A stretch of DNA of 64,000 bases from Pectobacterium parmentieri (GTDB taxonomy: Bacteria > Pseudomonadota > Gammaproteobacteria > Enterobacterales > Enterobacteriaceae). Below, one piece after another: positions 8,711-16,068 of the stretch. The position numbers and the translations under genes were made by a program. The stretch's first letter is position 1; every line of letters begins with the position of its first letter. The DNA lies in the NCBI RefSeq assembly GCF_001742145.1, contig NZ_CP015749.1, positions 4,278,001 to 4,342,000 on the forward strand, read 5' to 3'. The notes below the pieces were generated by a model, which saw only the letters and a program-made list of their open reading frames with translations, was not told the DNA's origin and did no database searches.

Positions 8711-9880
8711 GTGAATATTAAAGGGCTTACGAAGGGATTCTTCATCCTGATCCTATTTGCCGTCACGCTGGCGTTTTTTGACATACTCGCGCCGTATTAT
8801 TCTGCCATTTTATGGGCGGCAGTATTGGCTATTATCTTCCATCCGCTGAAAAGCAAGATTCGGCAAAAACTGAATGACCGCAACGGCATTGCCTCGCTGT
8901 TGACTGTCCTGATTATCTTCCTGATCGTCTTCATTCCATTGGGGATCATTGTTTCTTCGCTGGTGGTGGAAATTAACGGGGTTTACACCCGATTGCAGGA
9001 CAGTAATACGCAATTCCCTGTTGTTCTGGCGGAGCTGTTGCAGCATCTGCCCAAATGGGCACGACATTTCCTGACGGAACACAATCTGGATAACGCCGCC
9101 AAAATACAGCAAGAGCTTTCTCAGGTGGCGCTGAAAGGCGGGCAATATCTGGCAGGGAGTGTGCTCCTGATCGGCAAAGGAACATTCACCTTCTTCATTG
9201 GCTTTGGGGTGATGCTCTACCTGCTCTTTTTCCTTCTGAAAGACGGTTCCTATCTGGTGAACCTGATTCTGGAATCGTTGCCGCTTTCCACCCACGTTAA
9301 ACATCACCTGCTGGTGAAATTTGCTGCCGTATCGCGGGCGACGGTGAAAGGCACCGCAGTCGTGGCGATTGTGCAGGGAACGCTGGGCGGCATTGCGTTC
9401 TCTATCGCGGGGATAGAAGGTAGCTTGCTGTGGGGATCGCTGATGGCCTTCCTGTCGCTGATTCCTGCCGTGGGTTCGGCGATTATCTGGGTGCCTGCCG
9501 CCGTCTTCCTGTTCGCTACAGATATGCTCTGGCAAGCCATCTTCATTGTTGCGTTCTTCGTGCTGGTGATTGGGCTGGTGGATAACATTCTGCGTCCGCT
9601 GCTGGTGGGGAAAGACACCAAAATGCCGGACTACCTGATTCTGATCGCCACGCTGGGCGGCATGGAAATCTACGGTATCAATGGTTTTGTGATTGGTCCA
9701 CTGATTGCTGCGCTGTTCATCGCCTGCTGGAACATTCTGTCTGGGCGTGATAATCAGGAAAATATTGAAGGTATCGATGAAGATTTTATCGAAGAAGGGC
9801 GTCAGCACCCGAATGTGACAAAACCGGAAGAGAGCGAGGTGCTAGCAGGTCAGGCCGCTGAACGTAAGACCACGGAGTAA
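8711..9880 (+). CDS. ydiK: AI-2E family transporter (YdiK-like permease)
   Basis: The product of about 389 residues has seven to eight membrane segments in the pattern of the AI-2E exporter/PerM family. It includes a conserved C-terminal block with DNILRPLLVGKDTKMPDYL and GFVIGPLIAALF. The proposed GTG start at 8711 has AAGGGGAAA just upstream. The open frame extends to 8651 without a convincing ribosome site. Members move small hydrophobic or peptide signals; YdiK itself has no firmly established substrate. The tail after the last membrane helix is acidic and likely cytosolic. Confidence 0.85.
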   Translation: MNIKGLTKGFFILILFAVTLAFFDILAPYYSAILWAAVLAIIFHPLKSKIRQKLNDRNGIASLLTVLIIFLIVFIPLGIIVSSLVVEINGVYTRLQDSNTQFPVVLAELLQHLPKWARHFLTEHNLDNAAKIQQELSQVALKGGQYLAGSVLLIGKGTFTFFIGFGVMLYLLFFLLKDGSYLVNLILESLPLSTHVKHHLLVKFAAVSRATVKGTAVVAIVQGTLGGIAFSIAGIEGSLLWGSLMAFLSLIPAVGSAIIWVPAAVFLFATDMLWQAIFIVAFFVLVIGLVDNILRPLLVGKDTKMPDYLILIATLGGMEIYGINGFVIGPLIAALFIACWNILSGRDNQENIEGIDEDFIEEGRQHPNVTKPEESEVLAGQAAERKTTE

Positions 9881-9904
9881 ACGAGTTGCTCTGAGCGTGG
9901 GTAG

Positions 9905-9932
9905 GAGGGATTGGTTCTAGAGTTGATCCCTC
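9905..9932 (+). terminator. Hairpin after ydiK
   Basis: GAGGGAT pairs ATCCCTC across a 14-nt loop, 24 nt after the ydiK stop. No U tract follows, so termination activity is uncertain. Confidence 0.35.
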
Positions 9933-10034
9933 TTACGTCCAAAACCCGTATGCGCCGATCGTGGCAGCAGCATCGAGGTCGTTGTCGTCCATATTCGCTC
10001 CCCTCTTCAGCATACTTCGCCAGAGACACGGGTT

Positions 10035-10466
10035 TCAGCGCGTTGGGCTGTAAGCCTTTGCCTCGGTGTCCCACGGTATGCTGCGATCCTCAATGGTGAC
10101 GCGCCACTCACAGTGCGTCAGGGCAGTACGTATCTCGGATAAGCACTGGCACCAGTGCTGCATGCCAATCCAGGCGGCTTCCTCGTCGTTGTCGGGAAGT
10201 TTAGTTGAACCAGAGAGTACGATCCCCTTCCTGAAAACGTTACCGGTTTTCACGTTGAGAGTGAAATCAAATGACTCCCAGTTTAAGCCTTCACCAGTCA
10301 TCAGATAGTTCTCAATTTGTTCATTAACAGAATGGCGTTGGACAATCTCTTTTACGGCGGATGTCTCTTGTGGGTTCAGGGATTTTTTTCGTCGTGCGGT
10401 GTAATAGAGAGAAATTGCCACGTTGCCTCGTTTATCATTAGTGTTTAAGGTGAGGTAATACAACAT
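10035..10466 (-). CDS. Hypothetical protein, 143 aa
   Basis: I do not recognise this protein. It has no signal peptide or membrane segment, and its composition (aromatic and charged, including WESFDFTLNVKTG and a C-terminal CEWRVTIEDRS) looks like a folded cytosolic protein. It lies divergent to the lipoprotein gene at 10535 with a short shared promoter region. The remainder of the interval back to ydiK (9881-10034) holds only a hairpin. It is supported by the continuous frame and lack of any competing gene, not by a family match. Confidence 0.55.
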   Translation of the reverse strand: MLYYLTLNTNDKRGNVAISLYYTARRKKSLNPQETSAVKEIVQRHSVNEQIENYLMTGEGLNWESFDFTLNVKTGNVFRKGIVLSGSTKLPDNDEEAAWIGMQHWCQCLSEIRTALTHCEWRVTIEDRSIPWDTEAKAYSPTR

Positions 10467-10534
10467 AAATTTTCGAAGAAAAAACGGCGTAAAATAATCA
10501 GGAAGTTCTGATTTTATAAAGGTAAGGGATGGTT

Positions 10535-11080
10535 ATGTTGGGAAAAATTCTTCTGATTGGGGTGAGTGCGGTATTACTCAGCGGATGTTCGGTTGCGACC
10601 TATAGTCATAAGCTGGAAGATTATCAGGGGGCTGACCGCATAGGGGTCACATTCGATAACCGTAATCTCGACTATATTCGTGTTTATCCGACGACAGATA
10701 GATGCGTTAATATTGATGCGCCAGAAAATGGCTACACCAATAATGCATTTGGGTTCCAAACTAAACTCAATAATAAAGAACTCGGCTTCCCGGCTATTCC
10801 TGAAACGCCAACAATGATTCGTGAATTCTGGGTCAGCGCACAACACAATATTGCAGTCAGAATGATTGCTGCGAATGGTGGGTTTAGTACCGTGACCTTT
10901 AAGCCAGTGGTGGGGAATTACTATTATGTTACTGGTAAATTTGTTGATACTTATTCGCCACGCCGCATTGAAGTCTACGAAGTGTTCAAGACGGAAAAAG
11001 GCTACTACGATCGCAGACCAGTCAAAGATTTGATGCTGAAAAACTGCGGCCAGTTCTCTTCCAGAATGCAGAAATTTTAA
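10535..11080 (+). CDS. Hypothetical lipoprotein
   Basis: A short signal peptide ends in the lipobox LLSGC (about 20 residues from the start), so the mature protein should be lipid-modified on cysteine and anchored in an outer or inner membrane. The rest is about 160 residues of beta-rich sequence (for example GNYYYVTGKFVDTY) that I do not recognise. TAAGGG at 10523-10528 is spaced better for the ATG at 10535 than for the in-frame ATG at 10529. A bidirectional terminator separates it from another lipoprotein gene that converges on it. Confidence 0.7.
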   Translation: MLGKILLIGVSAVLLSGCSVATYSHKLEDYQGADRIGVTFDNRNLDYIRVYPTTDRCVNIDAPENGYTNNAFGFQTKLNNKELGFPAIPETPTMIREFWVSAQHNIAVRMIAANGGFSTVTFKPVVGNYYYVTGKFVDTYSPRRIEVYEVFKTEKGYYDRRPVKDLMLKNCGQFSSRMQKF

Positions 11081-11089
11081 TTAAATACT

Positions 11090-11115
11090 CGGCCAGACGT
11101 AAACTTGTCTGGCCG
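11090..11115. terminator. Bidirectional terminator between convergent lipoprotein genes
   Basis: CGGCCAGAC pairs GTCTGGCCG. TCTTT follows on the plus strand and an AT-rich stretch on the other side. It lies 10 nt after one stop and 12 nt before the other. Confidence 0.75.
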
Positions 11116-11127
11116 TCTTTACCGCGT

Positions 11128-11685
11128 TTACGTCAGTTGTTTCCCTGAGAACGTGCCGGCATACCAGGCATCCATCACCGACAGTAGGTTTTTCACTTCT
11201 TCGACGGTCAGGCCGTAAGAATTTGCATTTTCATGAGGTTTAACGACGAGCAGCGGAACATCGGCACGCGTGTGCAGATAATCGAACTGATATTCCACCT
11301 CGGTGTTGTAAAACAGGCTTCCGCCAACGTTTCCGGCCTTACGTAATTGCTTGATCTGTTTATCTTGCGCGTTCGGATCTTCTGTCCAGATCAGGAAATC
11401 ACGCAGTGGCTGCGTCTGCCGTACAAAATCATCGCGTGTAAAGCCGAAATAGGCGTATTCGGTTCTTACCACTAATGCAATTTTGCTATTATCGTCAGTA
11501 ATCCTGACGTTAAAAGATCGCTTATCCACAGTACAGTCACGAAACTGCGGTTTGTAATTACAGGCAGAAAGATTCTCGGCTTCATAGACTTCGTAAAGAC
11601 GCAGCGTGGCGTATTTATCGAAGGTGGTTAACGCCTGGCAGCCTGTTAAGGCAAGAAGAATGAGGGGGAGAACGAGATAACGCAT
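11128..11685 (-). CDS. Hypothetical lipoprotein
   Basis: The start at 11685 gives a signal peptide with the lipobox ALTGC (about residue 16). The longer open frame up to 11790 would hide the signal and was rejected. The mature part (about 170 residues) has two cysteines in NYKPQFRDC-type context and no family I can name. It converges on the lipoprotein gene at 10535 across a shared terminator. The two proteins are not evidently paralogous. Confidence 0.7.
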   Translation of the reverse strand: MRYLVLPLILLALTGCQALTTFDKYATLRLYEVYEAENLSACNYKPQFRDCTVDKRSFNVRITDDNSKIALVVRTEYAYFGFTRDDFVRQTQPLRDFLIWTEDPNAQDKQIKQLRKAGNVGGSLFYNTEVEYQFDYLHTRADVPLLVVKPHENANSYGLTVEEVKNLLSVMDAWYAGTFSGKQLT

Positions 11686-11831
11686 GTCGGTTGTTTTTCC
11701 CTGTTTTGTTGCGGGTGAAGATGTTCCTGAGATGGTGTTCAGTGACGGTTTTTGGCATCGACATTGTTGATAACCGTCATAATTTTCCATTGAACATGTC
11801 GATAGTTTCGTCTTTATTCAAATCATTAAAA

Positions 11832-12005
11832 TTATCTGGGGCTGAAACCTGTCCCCCTCATGAAACCGATGCGTGGCAAGTGCTTAATGACGGCAGAAGG
11901 AATGATAGTACGGTGGGCGTTCAGATAGTCTTCATTCGCCTCAGGTACCTGATTGATCATTTCAGAGAAATGTGGATTTCCCTCGTAATGCTTCACCTTT
12001 TCCAT
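11832..12005 (-). CDS. Possible small protein, 57 aa
   Basis: This short frame begins with ATG preceded by GGAGG at 5-nt spacing. It encodes a charged peptide starting MEKVKHYEGNPHFSEM and ending in GFMRGTGFSPR. The amino acid composition is protein-like and codon use is ordinary. It has no membrane segment and I do not recognise it. It could be a genuine small protein or the surviving end of a lost gene. The surrounding 11.7-12.2 kb has no other convincing gene. Confidence 0.4.
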   Translation of the reverse strand: MEKVKHYEGNPHFSEMINQVPEANEDYLNAHRTIIPSAVIKHLPRIGFMRGTGFSPR

Positions 12006-12147
12006 TAATCCTCCGAAACGCTGCTCAACATTCTCAAAAAAGTCGGTTTATATGAACGAGCCTACTGATGGTGGAAAAATTGGTCAATCATCTGACGGAT
12101 GAAAACGTGGGATGATTTTGTCGTCATTTGCATGAGATAGAGTGGGG

Positions 12148-12203
12148 AATGGGACTATATTCCTATAATGCCGCCAAAAATGGGAATATAGGCCCATTTT
12201 TTT
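12148..12203 (+). terminator. Long stem followed by T run, no assigned transcript
   Basis: AATGGG pairs CCCATT and CTATATTCC pairs GGAATATAG, with one mismatch between the two blocks, a 19-nt loop, and seven T residues on the plus-strand side. This has the form of an intrinsic terminator for a plus-strand transcript, yet no plus-strand gene ends here. It lies between the small frame at 11832-12005 and the XRE gene, both on the minus strand. Confidence 0.5.
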
Positions 12204-12267
12204 GCGAGATTTGCTGTCTGGTTGCGAAATATACAGCAGAGGTTAGAGGTAACAGCTTAACAGTCTG

Positions 12268-12594
12268 TCATGCGTGTCTATCATTTCTCACCAACGCCAA
12301 AACCTCTGCTCTCTTCTCTGGTGATAGCGCCAAAAACGCTAACATCATTTCGGCTAACTCATCGTTCTCTGTATAGAAGTAGGCAAGCGGTACGTCTAGT
12401 GTTTCTGCCAACTGCTGAGCAGTTTCAATACTTGCTTCGTGGACGCCTTTCTCATAGCGGTTAATTCGGGCGCTTGCCACGAACTCATCAATTCCGGCTG
12501 CAATGCCCAGCCCTTTCTGAGACAGCCCCCTTAATAATCGGGCATCCTTGAGACGTTGACTGAAAATATCACGATGTTGCTGACGAGTATTCAT
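12268..12594 (-). CDS. XRE-family (Cro/CI-like) transcriptional regulator
   Basis: The 108-residue protein has an N-terminal helix-turn-helix of the XRE type (about residues 12-67: LKDARLLRGLSQKGLG, then SARINRYEKGVHEAS and LAETLDVPLAYFY). A helical tail SPEKRAEVLALV follows. It should bind palindromic DNA as a dimer. A perfect palindrome covers its start codon, so autoregulation is likely. No toxin, restriction gene or prophage partner is adjacent, so it may be an orphan of a lost element or a local regulator. Confidence 0.85.
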   Translation of the reverse strand: MNTRQQHRDIFSQRLKDARLLRGLSQKGLGIAAGIDEFVASARINRYEKGVHEASIETAQQLAETLDVPLAYFYTENDELAEMMLAFLALSPEKRAEVLALVRNDRHA

Positions 12595-12616
12595 AACTAC
12601 GATATTCGTAGTTATG
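12592..12616. promoter_or_regulatory. Perfect palindrome over the XRE start codon (probable operator)
   Basis: CATAACTACGA and its exact inverse TCGTAGTTATG flank a TAT centre. The left arm contains the start codon of the XRE gene. A weaker related dyad (CTATG-5nt-CGTAG) lies upstream at 12631-12645. Two spaced dyads suit cooperative autorepression by an XRE dimer. Confidence 0.65.
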
Positions 12617-12671
12617 TAAGGTCTTAGATACTATGTATATCGTAGCTGTTGATTCGGTTAGTAGTGATTAT

Positions 12672-12700
12672 AAAACAAAAATGCCCTGAAAACAGGGCAT
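12672..12700 (-). terminator. Intrinsic terminator of yicC
   Basis: On the minus strand ATGCCCTG pairs CAGGGCAT around a TTTT loop, followed by TTTTGTTTTAT. It starts 28 nt after the yicC stop. Confidence 0.85.
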
Positions 12701-12728
12701 TATAGAATTTGATAGACTTGAGTGGAAA

Positions 12729-13592
12729 TTACTCGATATTCTGAATCTGTTCCCGCATTTGCTCAATCAGTACTTTCAACTCGATGGCTGAAGCGGTGAC
12801 GTCGGCGTTGATGGATTTCGAGGCCAGCGTGTTCGATTCGCGGTTGAATTCCTGCATCATGAAGTCGAGGCGGCGGCCGACGGCTTCTTCTTTTTTCAGG
12901 ATTTTGTAGGTTTCTTTGACGTGGGCGTCGAGACGGTCGAGTTCTTCAGCGACATCGACGCGCTGCGCCATCAGCACCAGTTCCTGTTCCAGACGGTTAT
13001 TTTCCAACTGTACCTGTGCATCTTCCAGCTTGCTTTGCAGGCGCTCGCGCTGCCATAACAGGACATTCGGCATCTGGGCACGGACTTTGATGACCTCAGC
13101 GCTAACGCCAGCCAGACGCTGTTCGATCAGCGCTTTCAGCGCATTGCCTTCGCTTTCACGAGCGGCGATAAAGTCATCCAACGCGCCTTCCAGTGCTTGC
13201 AGCAGCTCGGTGCTGATGGCGTCCAGATCCTGCTCTTCTGCCGACATCACGCCCGGCCAGCGCAAAATATCAACCGGATTGATTTCCCCTTCACCGCTCT
13301 GCATCTTGACCCAGTTGGCAGCATTAACCAACTGCTTCGCCAGCTTTTCGTTCAGGATCAGCGCGCTTTGCGCACTGGGGTCGAGTTCAAAACGCAGGTT
13401 GCATTCGATTTTTCCACGGGTTAAACGGGCGCGGATACGCTCGCGAGCCACGGGTTCGAGGCTGCGAAACTGTTCCGGTAAACGAAGATAGGTTTCCAGA
13501 TAGCGCTGGTTAACGGAACGGAGTTCCCAGGCTGCGCTTCCCCAGTTGCCCTTGATTTCTCGGCGGGCGTAAGCGGTCATGCTGCGAATCAT
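12729..13592 (-). CDS. yicC: YicC family endoribonuclease-type protein
   Basis: The 287-residue product has the same length and ends as E. coli YicC (MIRSMTAYARREIKG at the start, EQMREQIQNIE at the end), with a DUF1732 C-terminal half. YicC-family proteins have been described as endoribonucleases active on small RNAs. The start at 13592 is chosen over an upstream in-frame ATG at 13613 because it gives the family N-terminus. In E. coli and most relatives yicC lies divergent and adjacent to rph. Here the two are about 11 kb apart, with a peptide-utilisation locus between. Confidence 0.93.
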   Translation of the reverse strand: MIRSMTAYARREIKGNWGSAAWELRSVNQRYLETYLRLPEQFRSLEPVARERIRARLTRGKIECNLRFELDPSAQSALILNEKLAKQLVNAANWVKMQSGEGEINPVDILRWPGVMSAEEQDLDAISTELLQALEGALDDFIAARESEGNALKALIEQRLAGVSAEVIKVRAQMPNVLLWQRERLQSKLEDAQVQLENNRLEQELVLMAQRVDVAEELDRLDAHVKETYKILKKEEAVGRRLDFMMQEFNRESNTLASKSINADVTASAIELKVLIEQMREQIQNIE

Positions 13593-13690
13593 TGGTGCAT
13601 ACCTGTAAAGCAAATGATGGGAAGGATTATAGCGTTGAGTCCCTCGCAGGGGATAGGAAAAACCGTCCGTGGCGTGGCGTCTGTCGCGAA

Positions 13691-14599
13691 TCAGACGGCG
13701 TAAAGCAGCGTCTCGTGCTGTCTGGCGATGTCGCGACAGCGGTTTTTCATCATCTGTTTCAACTGTAGCGTTGCCTGCGATTGCGGGTTGTCGCGGCGAC
13801 TAATCAGCGTGACTTCAAAGGGCAGAGGCTGGTCGATGGGAACGATTTTGAGTTGGTCGGCGTAGCGGCAGGCGGTGAAGAGATCGACGATGCCCGCGCC
13901 GCCACCCGCCAGTACGATATCGGCAATCACCGAGTAAGTCTTGATGTAGAGCGAAGCCGTCGGCTGTAGCGCCTTGTCGCGCAGTGCACGGTGTACCACC
14001 TGACCGAGCGGGTCCTGATGCTGCATCATCAGCAGGTTGTTGTTGCACAGCCATTCCAGTGATACTGGGCCGTCCACTGGGCTGTTTTTCGGCAACAAGG
14101 CGACCATCGTGGATTGGAACAGCGGTTCTGCCAGCAGCTCGGACGGCACCTGTTGGCCAAAGATCAGCGCGAAATCGAGCTGGTTTTGCAGGATGTTCTG
14201 GCACAACGTGCTGAAGTGCTCGGTCACCAGCTCGACGTTAACCGAGGCTGCCTGCTTATGAAATTCGACCAGTGTCGGTGCGACGATCATTTGCCCAAAC
14301 GCGTGTGCCGCGCCCAGCCGCACGGAGTGTGCTTTGCTGGTTTTGATTTGTTCGGTGAGTGAACTGATGCTTTGCAGGTGGCTGAAAAGCTCCTGCACTT
14401 TCGGGATTAGCCGCAGCCCCTCTTCGGTGGCGATCATCCCCTGTGTGCGCCGCTCAAACAGAGAAAACCCAAGCTGTTGTTCCGCATGATTCAATACCCG
14501 GCTGACATTGGGCTGCGAGACGTTGAGCAAACGGGCTGCACCACTGATGGTGCCTGCTTGAACAATGGCCTGGAAGATTTCAATATGGCGTAATCGCAT
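13691..14599 (-). CDS. LysR-family transcriptional regulator
   Basis: The 302-residue protein has a winged helix-turn-helix at residues 1-60 (MRLRHIEIFQAIVQAGTIS, then AARLLNVSQPNVSRVL) and a LysR substrate-binding domain. The start at 14599 fits the family. The longer frame to 14653 runs into the promoter described below and was rejected. A sigma-54 type promoter lies 60 nt upstream and NtrC-like sites lie beyond an ERIC repeat. By position it is a candidate regulator of the adjacent isoaspartyl peptidase/peptide transport operon, in the manner of nitrogen-controlled LysR regulators such as Nac. It is not an obvious Nac ortholog. Confidence 0.88.
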   Translation of the reverse strand: MRLRHIEIFQAIVQAGTISGAARLLNVSQPNVSRVLNHAEQQLGFSLFERRTQGMIATEEGLRLIPKVQELFSHLQSISSLTEQIKTSKAHSVRLGAAHAFGQMIVAPTLVEFHKQAASVNVELVTEHFSTLCQNILQNQLDFALIFGQQVPSELLAEPLFQSTMVALLPKNSPVDGPVSLEWLCNNNLLMMQHQDPLGQVVHRALRDKALQPTASLYIKTYSVIADIVLAGGGAGIVDLFTACRYADQLKIVPIDQPLPFEVTLISRRDNPQSQATLQLKQMMKNRCRDIARQHETLLYAV

Positions 14600-14658
14600 G
14601 AATGCAGGCTCCGGCTGACGCTTTCTGATGAACGTCGTATGAGTAATAACCAAAATGC

Positions 14659-14674
14659 CTGCAAGTATTACGCC
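14659..14674 (-). promoter_or_regulatory. Sigma-54 (RpoN) promoter for the LysR gene
   Basis: Minus-strand reading TGGCGTAATACTTGCA matches the -24/-12 consensus TGGCACG-N4-TTGCA in its invariant parts: GG and GC are separated by exactly 10 nt and the TTGCA half is complete. The predicted transcript would start near 14649, about 50 nt before the LysR start codon. Confidence 0.65.
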
Positions 14675-14679
14675 AGGTT

Positions 14680-14953
14680 ATATACCCGTCATACTTCAAG
14701 TTGCATGTGCGTTGGCTACGTTACTCGACACACTAGCGTGTGTCTCACCCCGTTGGGGCCGCTGCAAGCAGCGTTCAAACCTGCCTCTGGCAGATTTGTC
14801 AGTCACCCGAATCACTTACCTGAGTAAGCTCATCGGGATTCCTTCGCTTGCCGCGTTACGAGGCGCATAAATGAGCCTCACCCTGCGGGCCAACGCTTTG
14901 CGTTGTTCAAAACGCTAACGTTTTGTCCTGAAACTCGAATTATTTAGGTTATA
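14680..14953. repeat. ERIC element enlarged by two hairpin-rich insertions
   Basis: Its ends (TATACCCGTCATACTTCAAG, and the inverse of TATAACCTAAATAATTCGAG) and its core AATCACTTACCTGAGTAAG identify an ERIC (IRU) repeat. The standard copy is about 127 bp, as at 59899-60025; this one is 274 bp. The extra sequence is in two blocks of roughly 75 bp, one in each half (about 14721-14800 and 14855-14928). The blocks are made of small palindromes: GACACAC/GTGTGTC, CGCTGC/GCAGCG, CTGCC/GGCAG, GAGGC/GCCTC, AACGC/GCGTT, AAAACG/CGTTTT. Confidence 0.85.
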
Positions 14954-14998
14954 AGGCCGCGATTAATGGCACATTAACCCTTGATGAGAACGATTTTT

Positions 14999-15045
14999 GC
15001 ACTATTTTGGCGCACAATATTGGTGCGCCTGCACCAATATTGTGC
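14999..15045. promoter_or_regulatory. Cluster of three NtrC-like binding sites / 16-bp inverted repeat
   Basis: Three 15-bp dyads of the form GCAC-N7-GTGC occur in tandem: GCACTATTTTGGCGC (14999-15013, one mismatch), GCACAATATTGGTGC (15012-15026) and GCACCAATATTGTGC (15031-15045). They resemble NtrC enhancer sites of the glnA type. The second and third are inverse copies and together form a 16-bp-arm hairpin at 15011-15046, which could also act as a transcript end for iaaA. Proximity to a sigma-54 promoter favours the enhancer reading. Confidence 0.6.
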
Positions 15046-15071
15046 GTTTTATCCCGATTGCGGCTGCCAAC

Positions 15072-16019
15072 TTAACGATAGATATCGGCGACGGGTGCTT
15101 CTCCCACGTAGCCATAGCCGCGGTACATTCCTTCACTGTTGAACGGCAGGGCGATATTGCCCGCTTTGTCGACGGCAATCATCCCGCCGCTGCCATCCAT
15201 CTGCACCAGTTTCTCCATAACCACGCGATCGCTGGCCTGTTGTAGCGTCAGTCCAGCGTATTCCATCAGCGCTGAGACATCGTAAGCGGCGACGGCGCGC
15301 ATAAAGACTTCGCCTGTGCCAGTGCAGGAAACCGCGACCGTCTGGTTATTGGCGTAGCAGCCTGCGCCGATGATTGGGCTATCGCCCACGCGTCCGGCTT
15401 GTTTGTTGGTCATGCCGCCCGTCGAGGTGGCCGCAGCGAGGTTACCTGCACTGTCGAGAGCAACTGCGCCTACGGTGCCGAATTTACGGTCGGGATCGAT
15501 AGGGTCGCTTTGGCCGTCATGATCGAGGATGACGCGGCCTGAACCGGCCTGTGCGTTATGTAATTGCTGACGGCGTTCGTCGGTGGAGAAAAATGCAGGA
15601 TCAACCCTTTCCAGACCGTGCTGTTCTGCAAAGGCTTCTGCGCCATCGGCGGTAAACATCACATGCGGACTGGCTTCGAGTATGGTACGCGCTGCCAGAA
15701 TCGGGTTACGGATATGGCTGACGCAACTGACGGCTCCGGCATCCAGCGAGCGTCCATCCATGATGCTGGCGTCCAGTTCATGGGTTTCCGCGTGGGTGAG
15801 GACTGAACCGTGTCCGGCATTGAACAACGGGCACTCTTCCAGCAGGCGGACAGCTTCCGTCACGGCATCCAGCGCGCTGCCATTTTCAGCTAGAATGCGT
15901 TGTCCACTGGCGACAATCTCGGACAGCGCTGCCAGATAGCGTTGCTCTTTTTCAGCGCTCATGGCTGAGCGGGTCAGCGCGCCTGCGCCACCGTGGATCA
16001 CAATCACGGGTTTCGTCAT
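15072..16019 (-). CDS. iaaA: Isoaspartyl peptidase / L-asparaginase (N-terminal nucleophile hydrolase)
   Basis: The 315-residue precursor has the plant-type asparaginase fold. A conserved N-terminus (VIVIHGGAGAL) and the autocleavage site KFGTVGAVALD, in which Thr182 becomes the nucleophile of the beta subunit, are visible, along with the later STGGM substrate loop. It hydrolyses beta-aspartyl dipeptides and asparagine. The start at 16019 is chosen over 16103 by family alignment. In E. coli iaaA leads the gsiABCD operon; here it is the last gene of the operon, after two further peptidases. An NtrC-like inverted repeat lies 26 nt after the stop. Confidence 0.93.
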   Translation of the reverse strand: MTKPVIVIHGGAGALTRSAMSAEKEQRYLAALSEIVASGQRILAENGSALDAVTEAVRLLEECPLFNAGHGSVLTHAETHELDASIMDGRSLDAGAVSCVSHIRNPILAARTILEASPHVMFTADGAEAFAEQHGLERVDPAFFSTDERRQQLHNAQAGSGRVILDHDGQSDPIDPDRKFGTVGAVALDSAGNLAAATSTGGMTNKQAGRVGDSPIIGAGCYANNQTVAVSCTGTGEVFMRAVAAYDVSALMEYAGLTLQQASDRVVMEKLVQMDGSGGMIAVDKAGNIALPFNSEGMYRGYGYVGEAPVADIYR

Positions 16020-16068
16020 GCGATAAATTCTCTTTTCAATCGGTTTTCGCGCCGCGAATAGACCGGAA

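Noticed and set aside
8810..9808. Long minus-strand frame opposite ydiK (332 codons)
   Set aside because: His/Gln/Arg-rich composition typical of an antisense shadow; the plus-strand membrane protein is convincing.
12128..12376. Plus-strand 82-codon frame across the orphan stem-loop and XRE end
   Set aside because: It reads through the terminator-like stem and the end of the XRE gene and has no ribosome site.
15011..15046. Hairpin as simple iaaA terminator
   Set aside because: Neither side carries a convincing U tract for the minus strand and each half matches the NtrC site pattern, so the enhancer reading is preferred, though dual use is possible.
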